64,000 nt of DNA from Chamaelirium japonicum (taxonomy: Eukaryota; Streptophyta; Magnoliopsida; Liliales; Melanthiaceae): positions 48,252,999-48,316,998 of the forward strand of contig OX393552.1 in assembly GCA_947650365.1 (NCBI GenBank). The letters are read 5' to 3'. Position numbers and translations under genes: made by a program. The notes beneath the pieces are model-generated. The model saw only the letters and a program-made list of their open reading frames with translations. It was not told the DNA's origin and made no database searches. Below are positions 25,161 through 37,840 of the stretch, one piece after another (within the stretch, counting starts at the first letter, position 1; each line of letters opens with the position of its first letter).

Positions 25161-26590
25161 TGAATTAGAATGGATCGTACGAATGGATTAGAATGGATCG
25201 TACGAATGGATTAGAATGGGTCGTACGAATGGATTAGAATGGATCGTACGAATGGATTAGAATGGATCATACAAATGAATTAGAAAGGTTACATTCGTGA
25301 GAATGAATTAGAATGGATCGTACGAATGAATTAGAATGGATCATGCGAATGAATTTGAATGGATCGTACGAGTGAATTAGAATGGATCGAACAAATGAAT
25401 TAGAATGGATCGTATGAACGAATTAGAATGGATCGTACGAACGAATTAGAATGGATACATTCGAGCGAATGAATTAGAATGGATCGTACGAATGAATTAG
25501 AATGGGTCATAGGAATGAATTAGAATGGATCGTACGAATGGATTCGAACGCATTGTACGAATGAATTAGAATGGATCGTACGAATGAATTAGAATAGATC
25601 ATGCGATTGAATTAGAATAGATCGTGCGAATGAATTAGAATGGATCATAGGAAAGAATTAGAATGGATCGTACGAATAAATTAGAATGGATCATGCGAAT
25701 GAATTAGAATGGATCGTACGAATGAATTAGAATGGATCGTACGAATGAATTAGAATGGATACATTTGTGAGAATGAAATAGAATGGATCATACGAATGAA
25801 TTAGAATGGATCGTACGAATGGATTAGAATGGATCGTACGAATGGATTAGAATGGATCGTACGAATGAATTAGAATGGATCATACAAATGAATTAGAAAG
25901 GTTACATTCGTGAGAATGAATTAGAATGGATATATTCGAGCGAATGAACTAGAATGGATACATTTGTGCGGAATGAATTAGAATGGATCGTGCGAATGAA
26001 TTAGAATGGATCGTACGAATGGATTAGAATGGATCGTACGAATGGATTAGAATGGATCGTAGGAATTAGAATGGATCGTACGAATGAATTAGAATGGTTA
26101 TATTTGTGCGAATGAATTAGAATGGATCGTACGAATGAATTAGAATGGATCGTACAAATGAATTAGAATGGATCGTGTGAATGAATTAGAATGGATCGTA
26201 CGAACGAATTAGAATGGATCGTACGAACGAATTAGAATGGATCGTATGAACGAATTAGAATGGATCGTACGAATGAATTAGAATGGATACATTCGAGCGA
26301 ATGAATTAGAATGGATCGTATGAATGAATTAGAATGGATCATAGGAATGAATTAGAATGGATCGTGCAAATGAATTAGAATGGATACATTCGTGCGAATG
26401 AATTAGAATAGATCATAGGAAATAATTAGAATGGATCGTACGAATGAACTAGAATGGTTACATCCGTGCTAATGAATTAGAATGGATCATACGAATGAAT
26501 TAGAATGGATTGTGCGAATGAATTAGAATGGATCGAATGAATGAATAAGAATGGATCGTACGAATGGATTTGAATGGATCGTACGATGAA
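24961..26590 (-). repeat. Reverse satellite block
   Basis: Reverse monomers. Among its 28-mers, GGTTACATT starts lie at 25024, 25144 and 25287 (spacings 120 and 143 bp, or 4 x 23 + 28 and 5 x 23 + 28). Runs of GGATTAGAATGG units lie between. The switch at the right end (GTACGATGAAATCTAATTC) is irregular. Confidence 0.92.
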
Positions 26591-27679
26591 ATCTAATTCA
26601 TTCGTACGATTCATTCTAATTCATTCGCACAATCCATTCTAATTCATTCGCACGAATGTATCCATTCTAATTCATTCGCACGATCCATTCTAATTCATTC
26701 GAACAGTCCATTCTATTTTATTCGCAAGAATGTATCCATTCTAATTTATTCGCACGATCCATTCTAATTCATTCATACGATCCATTCTAATTCATTCTTA
26801 CGATTCATTCTAATTCATTCGTACGATCCATTCTAATTCATTCATATGATCCATTCTAATTCATTTGCACGAATGTATCCATTCTAATTCATTCGTGCGA
26901 TCCATTCTAATTCATTCGCACGATCCATTCTAATTCATTCGTATGATCCATTCTAATTCATTCGCACAAATGTATCAATTCTAATTTATTCGCACGATAC
27001 ATTCTAATTCATTCGTACAATCCATTCTAATTCATTCGGACGATCCATTCTAATTCATTCGTACGAATGTATCAATTCTAATTCATTCGTACGATCTATT
27101 CTAATTCATTCGTACGATCAATTCTAATTCATTTGTACGATCCATTCTAATTCATTCGCATGAATGTATCCATTCTAATTCGTTCATACGATCCATTCTA
27201 ATTTGTTCGTAAGATCCATTCTAATTCGTTCGTACGATCCATTCTAATTCATTCGTATGATCCATTCTAATTCATTCCTACGATCTATTCTAATTCATTC
27301 GTATGATCCATTCTAATTCATTCCTACGATCTATTCTAATTCATTCGCTCGAATGTATCCATTCTAATTCATTCGTTCGATCCATTCTAATTCATTCGTA
27401 CGATCCATTCTAATTCATTCGTACGATCCATTCTAATTCATTCGTATGACCCATTCTAATTCATTCGTACGATCCATTCTAATTCATTCGCACGATCCGT
27501 TCTAATTCATTCCTATGATCCATTCTAATTCATTCGCACGAATGTAACCATTCTAATTCATTCGTACGATCTATTCTAATTCATTCGTACGATCCATTCT
27601 AATGCATTCGTACGATCCATTCTAATTCATTCGTACGATCCATTCTAATCCATTCGTATGATCCATTCTAATTCGTTCG
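26591..27679 (+). repeat. Forward satellite block
   Basis: Forward monomers with several 28-mers of the GAATGTATC type. The right switch is on CGTTCGTACAAATGAATT. Confidence 0.92.
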
Positions 27680-28733
27680 TACAAATGAATTAGAATGGAT
27701 CGTACGAATGAATTAGAATGGATCGTACGAATGGATTAGAACGCATTGTACGAATGAATTAGAATGGATCGAACGAATGTATTAAAATGGATCGTACGAA
27801 TGAATTAGAATGGATCGTACGAATGAATTAGAATGGATATATTCGAGCGAATGAATTAGAATGGATCGTATGAATGAATTAGAATGGATCATAGGAATGA
27901 ATTAGATTGGATCATGCAAATGAATTAGAATCGATACATTCGTGCGAATGAATTAGAATGGATCGTAGGAATGAATTAGAATGGATCGTAGAAATGAATT
28001 AGAATAGATCGTACGAATGAATTAGAATGGATCGTATGAATGAATTAGAATGGATACATTCGTGCGAATGAATTAGAATGGATCGTAGGAATGAATTAGA
28101 ATGGATCGTGCGAATGAATTAGAATGGATTGTACGAATGAATTAGAATGGATACATTCGTGCAAATGAATTAGAATGGATCGTATGAATGAATTAGACTG
28201 GGTCGTACGAATAAATTAGAATGGATACATTCATGCGAATGAATTAGAATGGATTGTACGAATGGATTAGAATGGATCGTACGAATGGATTAGAATGGAT
28301 CGTACGAATGGATTAGAATGGATCGTACGAATGAATTAGAATGGATCGTGCGAATGAATTAGAATGGATCGTACAAATGAATTAGAATGGATACATTTGT
28401 GCGAATGAGTTAGAATGGATCGTACGAATGAATTAGAATGGATCGTACGAATGAATTAGAATGGATCGTACAAATGAATTAGAATTGATCATACGAATGA
28501 ATTAGAATAGATCGTACAAATGAATTAGAATTGATACATTCGTACGAATGAATTAGAATGGATCGTGCGAATGAATTAGAATGGTTACATTCGTGCGAAT
28601 GAATTAGAATTGATCGTATCAATGAATAAGAATGTATCGTACGAATGAATTAGAATAGATCGTGCGAATGAATTAGAATGAATCGTACGAATGCATTAGA
28701 ATGGATCGTACGAATGAATTAGAATGAATCGTA
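27680..28733 (-). repeat. Reverse satellite block
   Basis: Reverse monomers. From about 28,430 it is a copy of the segment around 4.35 and 7.79 kb. It ends on an AGAATGAATCGTAC junction. Confidence 0.92.
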
Positions 28734-29100
28734 CGATCTAATTCATTCGGATGATTCATTCTAATTCATTCGTACGATCCATTCTAATTCATTCGGTGGA
28801 TCCATTCTCTAATTCATTCGCATGAATATATCCATTCTAATCCTTTCGTACGATCCATTCTAATTCATTCGTACAATGCGTTCTAATCCTTTCGTACGAT
28901 CCATTCTAATTCATTCGCATGATCCATACTAATTCATTCGTACGATCCATTCTAATTCATTCTCACGAATGTAACCTTTCTAATTCATTTGTATGATCCA
29001 TTCTAATTCATTCATACGATCCATTCTAATTCATTCGCACGAATGTATCCATTCTAATGCATTCGTATGATTCATTCTAATTCATTCGCACGATCCATTC
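28430..29100. repeat. Segmental duplication family 1, partial copy C
   Basis: Matches copy B at a constant offset of 20,644: ATTGATAC at 28530, GGTGGATCC at 28795, AATGCG at 28875, AATGCATTC at 29056. It includes the reverse-to-forward switch at 28,732. It covers only the right third of copies A and B. Confidence 0.9.
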
Positions 29101-30634
29101 TAATTCATTCGTACGATCCATTCTTATTTATTCATACGATCCATTCTAATTCATTTGTACGAATGAATTAGAATGGATCGTACGAATGGATTAGAATGGA
29201 TCGTGCGAATGAATTAGAATGGATACATTCGTACGAACGAATTAGAATGGATCGTATGAACGAATTAGAATGGATCATACGAATGAATTAGAATGGATAC
29301 ATTCGAGCGAATGAATTAGAATGGATCGTACGAATGAATTAGAATGGATCATAAGAATAAATTAGAATGGATCGTACGAATGGATTAGAACGCATTGTAC
29401 GAATGAATTAGAATGGGTCGTACAAATGAATTAGAATGGATATATTCATGCGAATGAATTAGAATGGATCGTACGAATGAATTAGAATAGATCGTGCGAA
29501 TGAATTAGAGTGGATAGTGCGAATGAATTAGAATGGATCGTACGAATGAATTAGAATGGATCCACCGAATGAGTTAGAATGGATCATACGAATGAATTAG
29601 AATGGATCGTACGAACGAATTAGAATGAATCGTATGATCCATTCTAATTCATTCGTCCGATCCATTCTAATTCATTCGCACGAATGTATCCATTCTAATT
29701 CATTGAATGAATTAGAATGGATCATACGAATGAATTAGAATGGATCGTGCGAATGAATTAGAATGGATTGTGCGAATGAATTAGAATGGATACATTCGTG
29801 CGAATGAATTAGAATTGATCGTACGAATGAATTAGAATGGATCGTGCAAATGAATTAGAATGAATCGTACGAATGAATTAGAATTGATCGTACGAATGAA
29901 TTAGAATGGATACATTTGTACGAATAAACTAGAATGGATTGTACGAATGAATTAGAATGGATACATTCTTGTGAATAAATTAGAATGGATCGTATATTCG
30001 TGCAAATAAATTAGAATGGATCATACGAATGAATTTGAATGGATCGTGCGAATGAATTAGAATGAATCGTACGAATGCATTAGAATGGATCGTACGAATG
30101 AATTAGAATGAATCGTACGATCCATTCTAATTCATTCGTCTGATCCATTCTAATTCATTCGCACGAATGTATCCATTCTAATTCATTCGTACAATCCATT
30201 CTGATTCATTCGCACGATCCATTCAAATTCATTCGTATGATCCATTCTAATTCATTCCTACGATCCATTCTAATTCATTCGTACGATCCAATCTAATTCA
30301 TTGGCATGAATGTATCCATTCTAATTTATTCGTACGATCCAGTCTAATTCATTCGTACGATCCATTCTAATTCATTCACACGAATATATCCATTCTAATT
30401 CATTTGTACGATCCTTTCTAATTCATTCGCACGATCCATTCTAATTCTTTCATATGATCCATTCTAATTCATTCGCACGAATGTATCCATTCTAGTTGAT
30501 TCGTACGCTCTATTCTAATTCATTCGTACGCTCCATTCTTATTCATCGCACAAATGTATCCATTCCAATTTATTCGTACGATCTATTAAAATTCAATCGT
30601 ATGATCCATTCTAATTCATTCGCAGAAATGTATC
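28734..30634. repeat. Alternating blocks of about 70-500 bp
   Basis: Approximate blocks: forward 28734-29158, reverse 29159-29633, forward 29634-29704, reverse 29705-30116, forward 30117-30634. Two copies of the recurrent reverse-to-forward junction lie here, at 29,633 and 30,116. Confidence 0.88.
30077..30215. repeat. Recurrent reverse-to-forward junction, GCATTAG type
   Basis: GCATTAG at 30077 lies 40 bp (inclusive) before the dyad at 30,116. The forward arm has CGTCTGATCC, a 28-mer, then CGTACAATCC. Other copies of this type have dyads at 13,985, 38,785, 48,079, 50,580, 53,275 and 53,819. Confidence 0.9.
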
Positions 30635-32381
30635 GTACGAATAAATTAGAATGGATCATACAAATGAATTAGAAAGGTTACATTCGTGAGAATGAATTAG
30701 AATGGATCGTACGAATGAATTAGAATGGATCATGCGAATGAATTTGAATGGATCGTACGAATAAATTAGAATGGATCGAACGAATGAATTAGAATGGATA
30801 CATTCGAGCGAATGAATTAGAATAGATCGTAGGAATGAATTAGAATGGATCATACAAATAAATTAGAATGGATCGTGCGAATGAATTAGAATGGATCGTA
30901 CGAATGAATTAGAATGGATCGTACGAACGAATTAGAATGGATCGTACGAACGAATTAGAATGGATCGTACGAACGAATTAGAATGGATCGTATGAATGAA
31001 TTAGAATGGATCGAACGAATGAATTAGAATGGATACATTTGAGCGAATGAATTAGAATAGATCGTACGAACGGATTAGAATGGATCGTACGAATGGATTA
31101 GAATGGATCGTACGAAAGAATTAGAATGGATCATGCGAATGAATTTGAATGGATCGTACGAATAAATTAGAATGGATTGTACAAATGAATTAGAAAATGT
31201 TACATTTGTGAGAATGAATTAGAATGGATCGTACGAAAGAATTAGAATGGATCGTACGAATGGATTAGAATGGATCGTACGAATGAATTAGAATGGATTG
31301 TGCAAATGAATTAGAATGGATCGTATGAATGAATTAGAATAGATACATTCAAGCGAATGAATTAGAATAGATCGTACGAACGGATTAGAATGGATCGTAC
31401 GAATGGATTAGAATGGATCGTACGAATGAATTAGAATGGATCATGCGAATGAATTTGAATGGATCGTACGAATAAATTAGAATGGATCGTACGAATGAAT
31501 TAGAATGGATCGTACGAATAAATTAGAATGGATCGTGAGAATGAATTAGAATGGATCGTACGAATGAATTAGAATGGATCGTGCGAATGAATTTGAATGG
31601 ATCGTACGAATGAATTCGAATGGATAGAATGAATGAATTAGAATGGATACATTCGTGCGAATGAATTAGAATGGATCGTACGAATGAATTAGAATGGATA
31701 CATTCGTACGAATGAATCAGAATGGATCCTACGAATGAATTAGAATGGATACATTCGTACGAATGAATTAGAATGGATCGTACGAATGAATTAATATGGA
31801 TCATGCGAATGAATTAGAATGGATCATACGAATGAATTAGAATAGATACATTCGTGTAAATGAATTAGAATGGATCGTAGGAATGAATTAGAATGGATCG
31901 TACGAATGAATTAGAATGGTTACATTCGTGCGAATGAATTAGAATGGATCGTACGAAAGGATTAGAATGGATCGTACGAATGGATTAGAACGCATTATAC
32001 GAATGAATTAGAATGGATCGTACGAATGGATTAGAATGGATCGTACGAATGAATTAGAATGGATCATACGAATAAATTAGAATAGATACATTCGAGCGAA
32101 TGAATTAGAATGGATCGTACGAATGAATTAGAATGGATCATAGGAATGAATTGGAATGGATCGTACGAATGGATTAGAATGGATCGAACGAATAAATTAG
32201 AATGGATACATTCGAGCGATTGAATTAGAATAGATCGTAGGAATGAATTAGAATGGATCATACGAATGAATTAGAATGGATCGTGCGAATGAATTAGAAT
32301 GGATTGTACGAATGAATTAGAATGGATACATTCGTGCGAATGAATTAGAATGGATCGGATGAATGAATTAGAATGGATCGT
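30635..32381 (-). repeat. Reverse satellite block with a local 23+28 alternation
   Basis: Long reverse run. Around 31,640-31,770 the 23- and 28-mers alternate regularly, giving a 51-bp period. Because 51 is divisible by three, this creates the longest open frame in the window (minus strand, 31523-31804) with a 17-residue repeat. It is not a gene. Confidence 0.92.
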
Positions 32382-33709
32382 ACGATTCATTCTTATTCGT
32401 TCGTATGATCCATTCTAATTCATTCGTATGATCCATTCTAACTCATTCGGTGGATCCATTCTAATTCATTCGTACGATCCATTCTAATTCATTCGCACTA
32501 TCCATTCTAATTCATTCGCATGATCCATTCTAATTCATTCGTACGATCCATTCTAATTCATTCGCACGAATGTATCCATTCTAATTCATTTGTACGATCC
32601 ATTCTAATTTATTCGTACAATGCGTTCTAATCCATTCGTACGATCCATTCTAATTCATTCCTATGATCCATTCTAATTCATTCGTACGATCCATTCTAAT
32701 TCATTCGCTCGAGTGTATCCATTCTAATTCATTCGTACAATCCATTCTAATTCATTCGCACGATCCATTCTAATTCATTCGTATGATCCATTCTAATTCA
32801 TTCCTATGATCTATTCTAATTCATTCGCTCGAATGTATCCATTCTAATTCATTCGTTCGATCCATTCTAATTCATTCATACGATCCATTCTAATTCATTC
32901 GTACGATCCATTCTAATTCATTCGTACAAATGTATCTATTCTAATTCATTCGTACAATGCGTTCTAATCCATTCTAATCCATTCGTACGATCCATTCTAA
33001 TTCATTCGCATGAATGTAACCATTCTAATTCATTCATATGATCCATTCTAATTTATTCGTACGATCCATTCAAATTCAATCGTACGATCTATTCTAATTC
33101 ATTCGCACGATCAATTCTAATTCATTCGTCCGATCCATTCTAATTCATTCGCACGAATGTATCCATTCAAATTCATTCGTACGATCCATTCTAATTCATT
33201 CGCATGATCCATTCTAACTCATTCGGTGGATCCATTCTAATTCATTCATACGATCCATTCTAATTCATTTGCAGGATCCATTCTAATTTATTCGTACGAT
33301 CCATTCTAATTCATTCGTACGATCTATTCTAATTCATTCGCATGATCCACTCTAAGTCATTTGTACGATCCATTCTAATTCATTCGTACAATCCATTCAA
33401 ATTCATTCATACGATGCAATCTAATTCATTCGAATGAATATATCCATTCTAATTCATTCGTACGATCCTTTCTAATTCATTCGCACGATCCATTTTAATT
33501 CTTTCATATGATCCATTCTAATTCATTCGTACGATCCATTTTAATTCATTCGTATGATAAATTCTAATTCATTCGCACGATCCATTCTAATTCATTTGTA
33601 CGATCCATTCTAATCCATTCGTACGATCCATTCTAATTCGTTCATACGATCTATTCTAATTGATTCGTATGATCCATTCTAATTCATTCGTATGATCAAT
33701 TCTAATTCA
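32382..33709 (+). repeat. Forward satellite block
   Basis: Forward run entered through a CGTACGATTC junction. GGTGGATCC units lie near 32,451 and 33,225. CAATGCGTTC variants lie near 32,618 and 32,948. Confidence 0.92.
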
Positions 33710-34180
33710 TTAGAATGGATCGTACGAATGAATTAGAATGGATCGTACGAACGAATTAGAATGGATCGTACGAATGAATTAGAATGGATCATATGAATGA
33801 ATTAGAATGGTTACATTCATGCGAATGAATTAAAATGGATCGTACGAATGGATTAGAATGGATTGTACGAATGGATTAGAACGCATTGTACGAATGAATT
33901 AGAATAGATTCATTCTAACTCATTCGGTGGATCCATTCTAATTCATTCATACGATCCATTCTAATGCATTCATACGATTCATTCTAATTCATTCGCACGA
34001 TCCATTCTAATTCATTCGTATGATCCATTCTAATTTATTCATACAATCCATTCAAATTCATTCGCACAATGGATCGTACGAATGAATTTGAATGGATCGT
34101 ACGAATGAATTAGAATGGATACATTCGTACGATCCATTCTAATTCGTTCGTACGATCCATTCTAATTCATTCGTACGATC
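33710..34180. repeat. Short-block mosaic
   Basis: Approximate blocks: reverse 33710-33908, forward 33909-34067, reverse 34068-34128, forward 34129-34180. The last two are only two to three monomers long. Confidence 0.85.
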
Positions 34181-36311
34181 ATACGAATGAATTAGAATGG
34201 ATTGTACGAATGAATTAGAATGGATACATTCGTGCGAATGAATTAGAATGGATCGTACGAATGGATTAGAATGGATCGTACGAATGGATCATGCAAATGA
34301 ATTTGAATGAATCGTACGAATGAATTAGAATGGATCGTACGAATGAATTAGAATGGATAAATTCGTGCGAATGAATTAGAATGGATTGTGCGAATGAATT
34401 AGAATGGATTGTACGAATGAATTAGAATGGATTGTACGAATGAATTAGAATAGTTACATTTGTGAGAATGAATTAGAATGGATCGTATGAATGAATTAGA
34501 ATGGATCGTGCGAATGAATTAGAATGGTTACATTCGTGCGAGTGAATTAGAATGGATCGTATGAATGAATTAGAATGGATACATTCGAGCGAATGAATTA
34601 GAATGGATCGTACGAATGAATTAGAATGGATCGAAAGAATAAATTAGAATGAATACATTCGAGCGAATGAATTAGAATAGATCGTAGGAATGAATTAGAA
34701 TGGATCATACGAATGAATTAGAATAGATCGTAGGAATGAATTAGAATGGATCATACGAATGAATTAGAATGGATCGTATGAACGAATTAGAATGGATCGT
34801 ACGAACAAATTAGAATGGATCGTATGAACGAATTAGAATTAATACATTCGTGCGAATGAATTAGAATGGATCGTACAAATGAATTAGAATCGATCGTACG
34901 AATGAATTAGAATAGATCGTACGAATGAATTAGAATTGATACATTCGTACGAATGAATTAGAATGGATCGTGCGAATGAATTAGAATGGATCGTACGAAT
35001 GAATTAGAATGTATCGTACGAATGAATTAGAATGGATTGTGCGAATGAATTAGAATGGATCGTGCGAATGAATTTGAATGGATCGTACGAATGCATTGGA
35101 ATGGATCCTACAAATGAATTAGAATGGATCATACGAATGAATTAGAATGGATACATTCGTGCGAATGAATTAGAATGGATCGTACAAATGAATTAGACTG
35201 GATCGTACGAATAAATTAGAATGGATACATTCAAGCAAATAAATTAGAATGGATCGTACGAATGAATTAGAATGGATCGTATGAATGGATTAGAATGGAT
35301 CGTACGAATGGATTAGAATGGATCGTACGAATGAATTAGAATGGATCGTGCGAATGAATTAAAATGGAGCGCACAAATGAATTAGAATGGATCGGACGAA
35401 TTAATTAGAATGGATCATACGAATGAAGTAGAATGGATACATTCGAGCGAATGAATTAGAATGGATCAGAATGGATACATGCGTGCGAATAAATTGGAAT
35501 GGATCGTACGAATGAATTAGAATGGATCGTACGAATGGATTAGAATGGATCGTACGAATGAATTAGAATGGATCATACAAATGAATTAGAAAGGTTACAT
35601 TCGTGAGAATGAATTAGAATCGATCGTACGAATGAATTAGGATGGATCATGCGAATGAATTTGAATGGATCGTACGAATGAATAAGAATGGATCGTACAA
35701 ATGAATTAGAATGGATACATTCGAGCGAATAAATTAGAATAGATCATAGGAATGAATTAGAATGGATCATACGAATGAATTAGAATGGATCGTACGAATG
35801 AATTAGAATAGATCGTACAAATGAATTAGAATGGATCGTGCGAATGAATTAGAATTGATCATACGAATGAATTAGAATAGATCATACGAATGAATAAGAA
35901 TGGATCGTACGAATGAATTAGAATGGATCGTACGAATGAATTAGAAAGGTTACATTTGTGAGAATGAATTAGAATGGATCGTACGAATGAATTAGAATAG
36001 ATCGTACGAATGAATTAGAAAGGATCGTATGAACGAATTAGAATGGATCGTATGAACGAATTAGAATGGATCGTACGAATGAATTAGAATGGATACATTC
36101 GAGCGAATGAATTAGAATGGATCGTACGAATGAATTAGAATGGATCATAGGAATGAATTAGAATGGATCGTGCAAATGAATTAGTATGTACGAATGAATT
36201 AGAATGGATACATTCGTGCGAATGAGTTAGGATAGATCATACGAATGAATTATAATGGATCGTACGAATGGATTAGAACGCATTGTACGAATGAATAAGA
36301 TTGCATCGTAC
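34181..36311 (-). repeat. Longest reverse satellite block
   Basis: About 2.1 kb of reverse monomers without a forward unit. GAAAGGTTACATT 28-mers lie near 35,590 and 35,943. A GATCAGAATGGATACATGCGTGCG variant region near 35,465-35,488 recurs near 56,680. Confidence 0.93.
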
Positions 36312-36571
36312 GATCCATTCTAATTCATTCGTACGATCCATTCTAATTCATTCGCACAAATATATCCATTCTAATTCATTCGCTCGAATGTATCCATTTT
36401 AATTCATTCGTACGATCCATTCTAATTCATTCGTACGAACTAATTTATTCGTACAATCCATTCTAATTCATTTGTACGATCTATTCTAATTCATTCGCAC
36501 GAATGTATCCATTCTAATTCATTCGTACGATCCATTCTAATTTGTTCGTATGATCCATTCTAATTCATTCG
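36312..36571 (+). repeat. Short forward block
   Basis: About eleven forward monomers between two long reverse blocks. CGTACGAACTAATTTATTCG near 36,432 shows a unit with its core deleted. Confidence 0.88.
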
Positions 36572-37840
36572 TACGAATAAAATAGAATGGATACATTCAA
36601 GCAAATGAATTAGAATGGATACATTCGTGCGAATGAATTAGAATGGATTCATTTGTACGAATGAATTAGAATGGATCGTACGAATGGATTAGAATGGATC
36701 GTACGAATGAATTAGAATGGATCATACAAATGAATTAGAAAGGTTACATTCGTGAGAATGAATTAGAATCGATCATACGAATGAATAAGAATGGATCGTA
36801 CGAATGAATTAGAATGGATACATTCGAGCGAATGAATTCGAATGGATCAAACGAATGAATTAGAATGGATACATTTGTGCGAATGAATTTGAATGGATTG
36901 CACGAATTGAATTAGATAGGATCATACGAATGAATTAGAATGGATCGTGCGAATGAATTAGAATTGATCATATGAATGAATTAGAATGGATCGTTCGAAT
37001 AAATTAGAATGGATCGTACGAATGGATTAGAATGGATCGTACGAATGAATTAGAATGGATCGTGCAAATAAATTAGAATGGATACATTCGTGCGAATGAA
37101 TTAGAACGGATCGTAGGAAAGCATTAGAATGGATCGTACGACTGAGTTAGAATGGTTACATTTGTGCGAATGGATTAGAATGGATCGTACGAATAGATTA
37201 GAATGTATCGTACGAATGGATTAGAATGGATCGTACGAATGAATTAAAATGCATCGTACAAATGAATTAGAAAGGTTACATTTGTAAGAATGAATTAGAA
37301 TGGATCGTACGAATGGATTAGAATGGATCGTACGAATGGATTAGAATAGATCGTATGAATGGATTAGAATGGATCGTACGAATGGATTAGAATTGATCGT
37401 ACGAACGAATTAGAATGGATCGTACGAACGAATTAGAATGGATCATACGAATGAATTAGAATTGATACATTCGAGCGAATGAATTTGAATGGATCGTACA
37501 AATGAATTAGAATGGATCATAGGAATGAATTAGAATGGATCATGCAAATGAATTAGAATGGATACATTCGTGCGAATGAATTAGAATGGATCGTAGGAAT
37601 AAATTAGAATGGATCGTACGAATGAATTAGAATGGTTACATTCGTGCGAATGAAATAGAATGGATCGTACGAATAGATTAGAATGGATCGTACGAATGGA
37701 TTGGAACGCATTGTACAAATGAATTAGAATAGATACATTTGTGCGAATGAATTAGATTGCATCGTACGAATGAATTAGAATAGGTCATACGAATGAATAT
37801 GAATGGATACATTTGTGAGAATGAATTAGAATGGATCGTA
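36572..37840 (-). repeat. Reverse satellite block
   Basis: Reverse monomers with runs of GGATTAGAATGG units (about 37,180-37,250 and 37,310-37,390) on either side of a GAAAGGTTACATTTG 28-mer near 37,262. Confidence 0.92.

Noticed and set aside
31523-31804. 93-codon minus-strand open frame, and seven similar frames of 61-76 codons
   Set aside because: They translate the satellite itself (Ile-His-Ser-Asn-Ser-Phe repeats) and depend on the 23/28 alternation or on TAA-to-AAA changes. They start at an ATG made by a CpG transition (CGTACGATC to CGTATGATC). There is no codon bias, promoter or domain.
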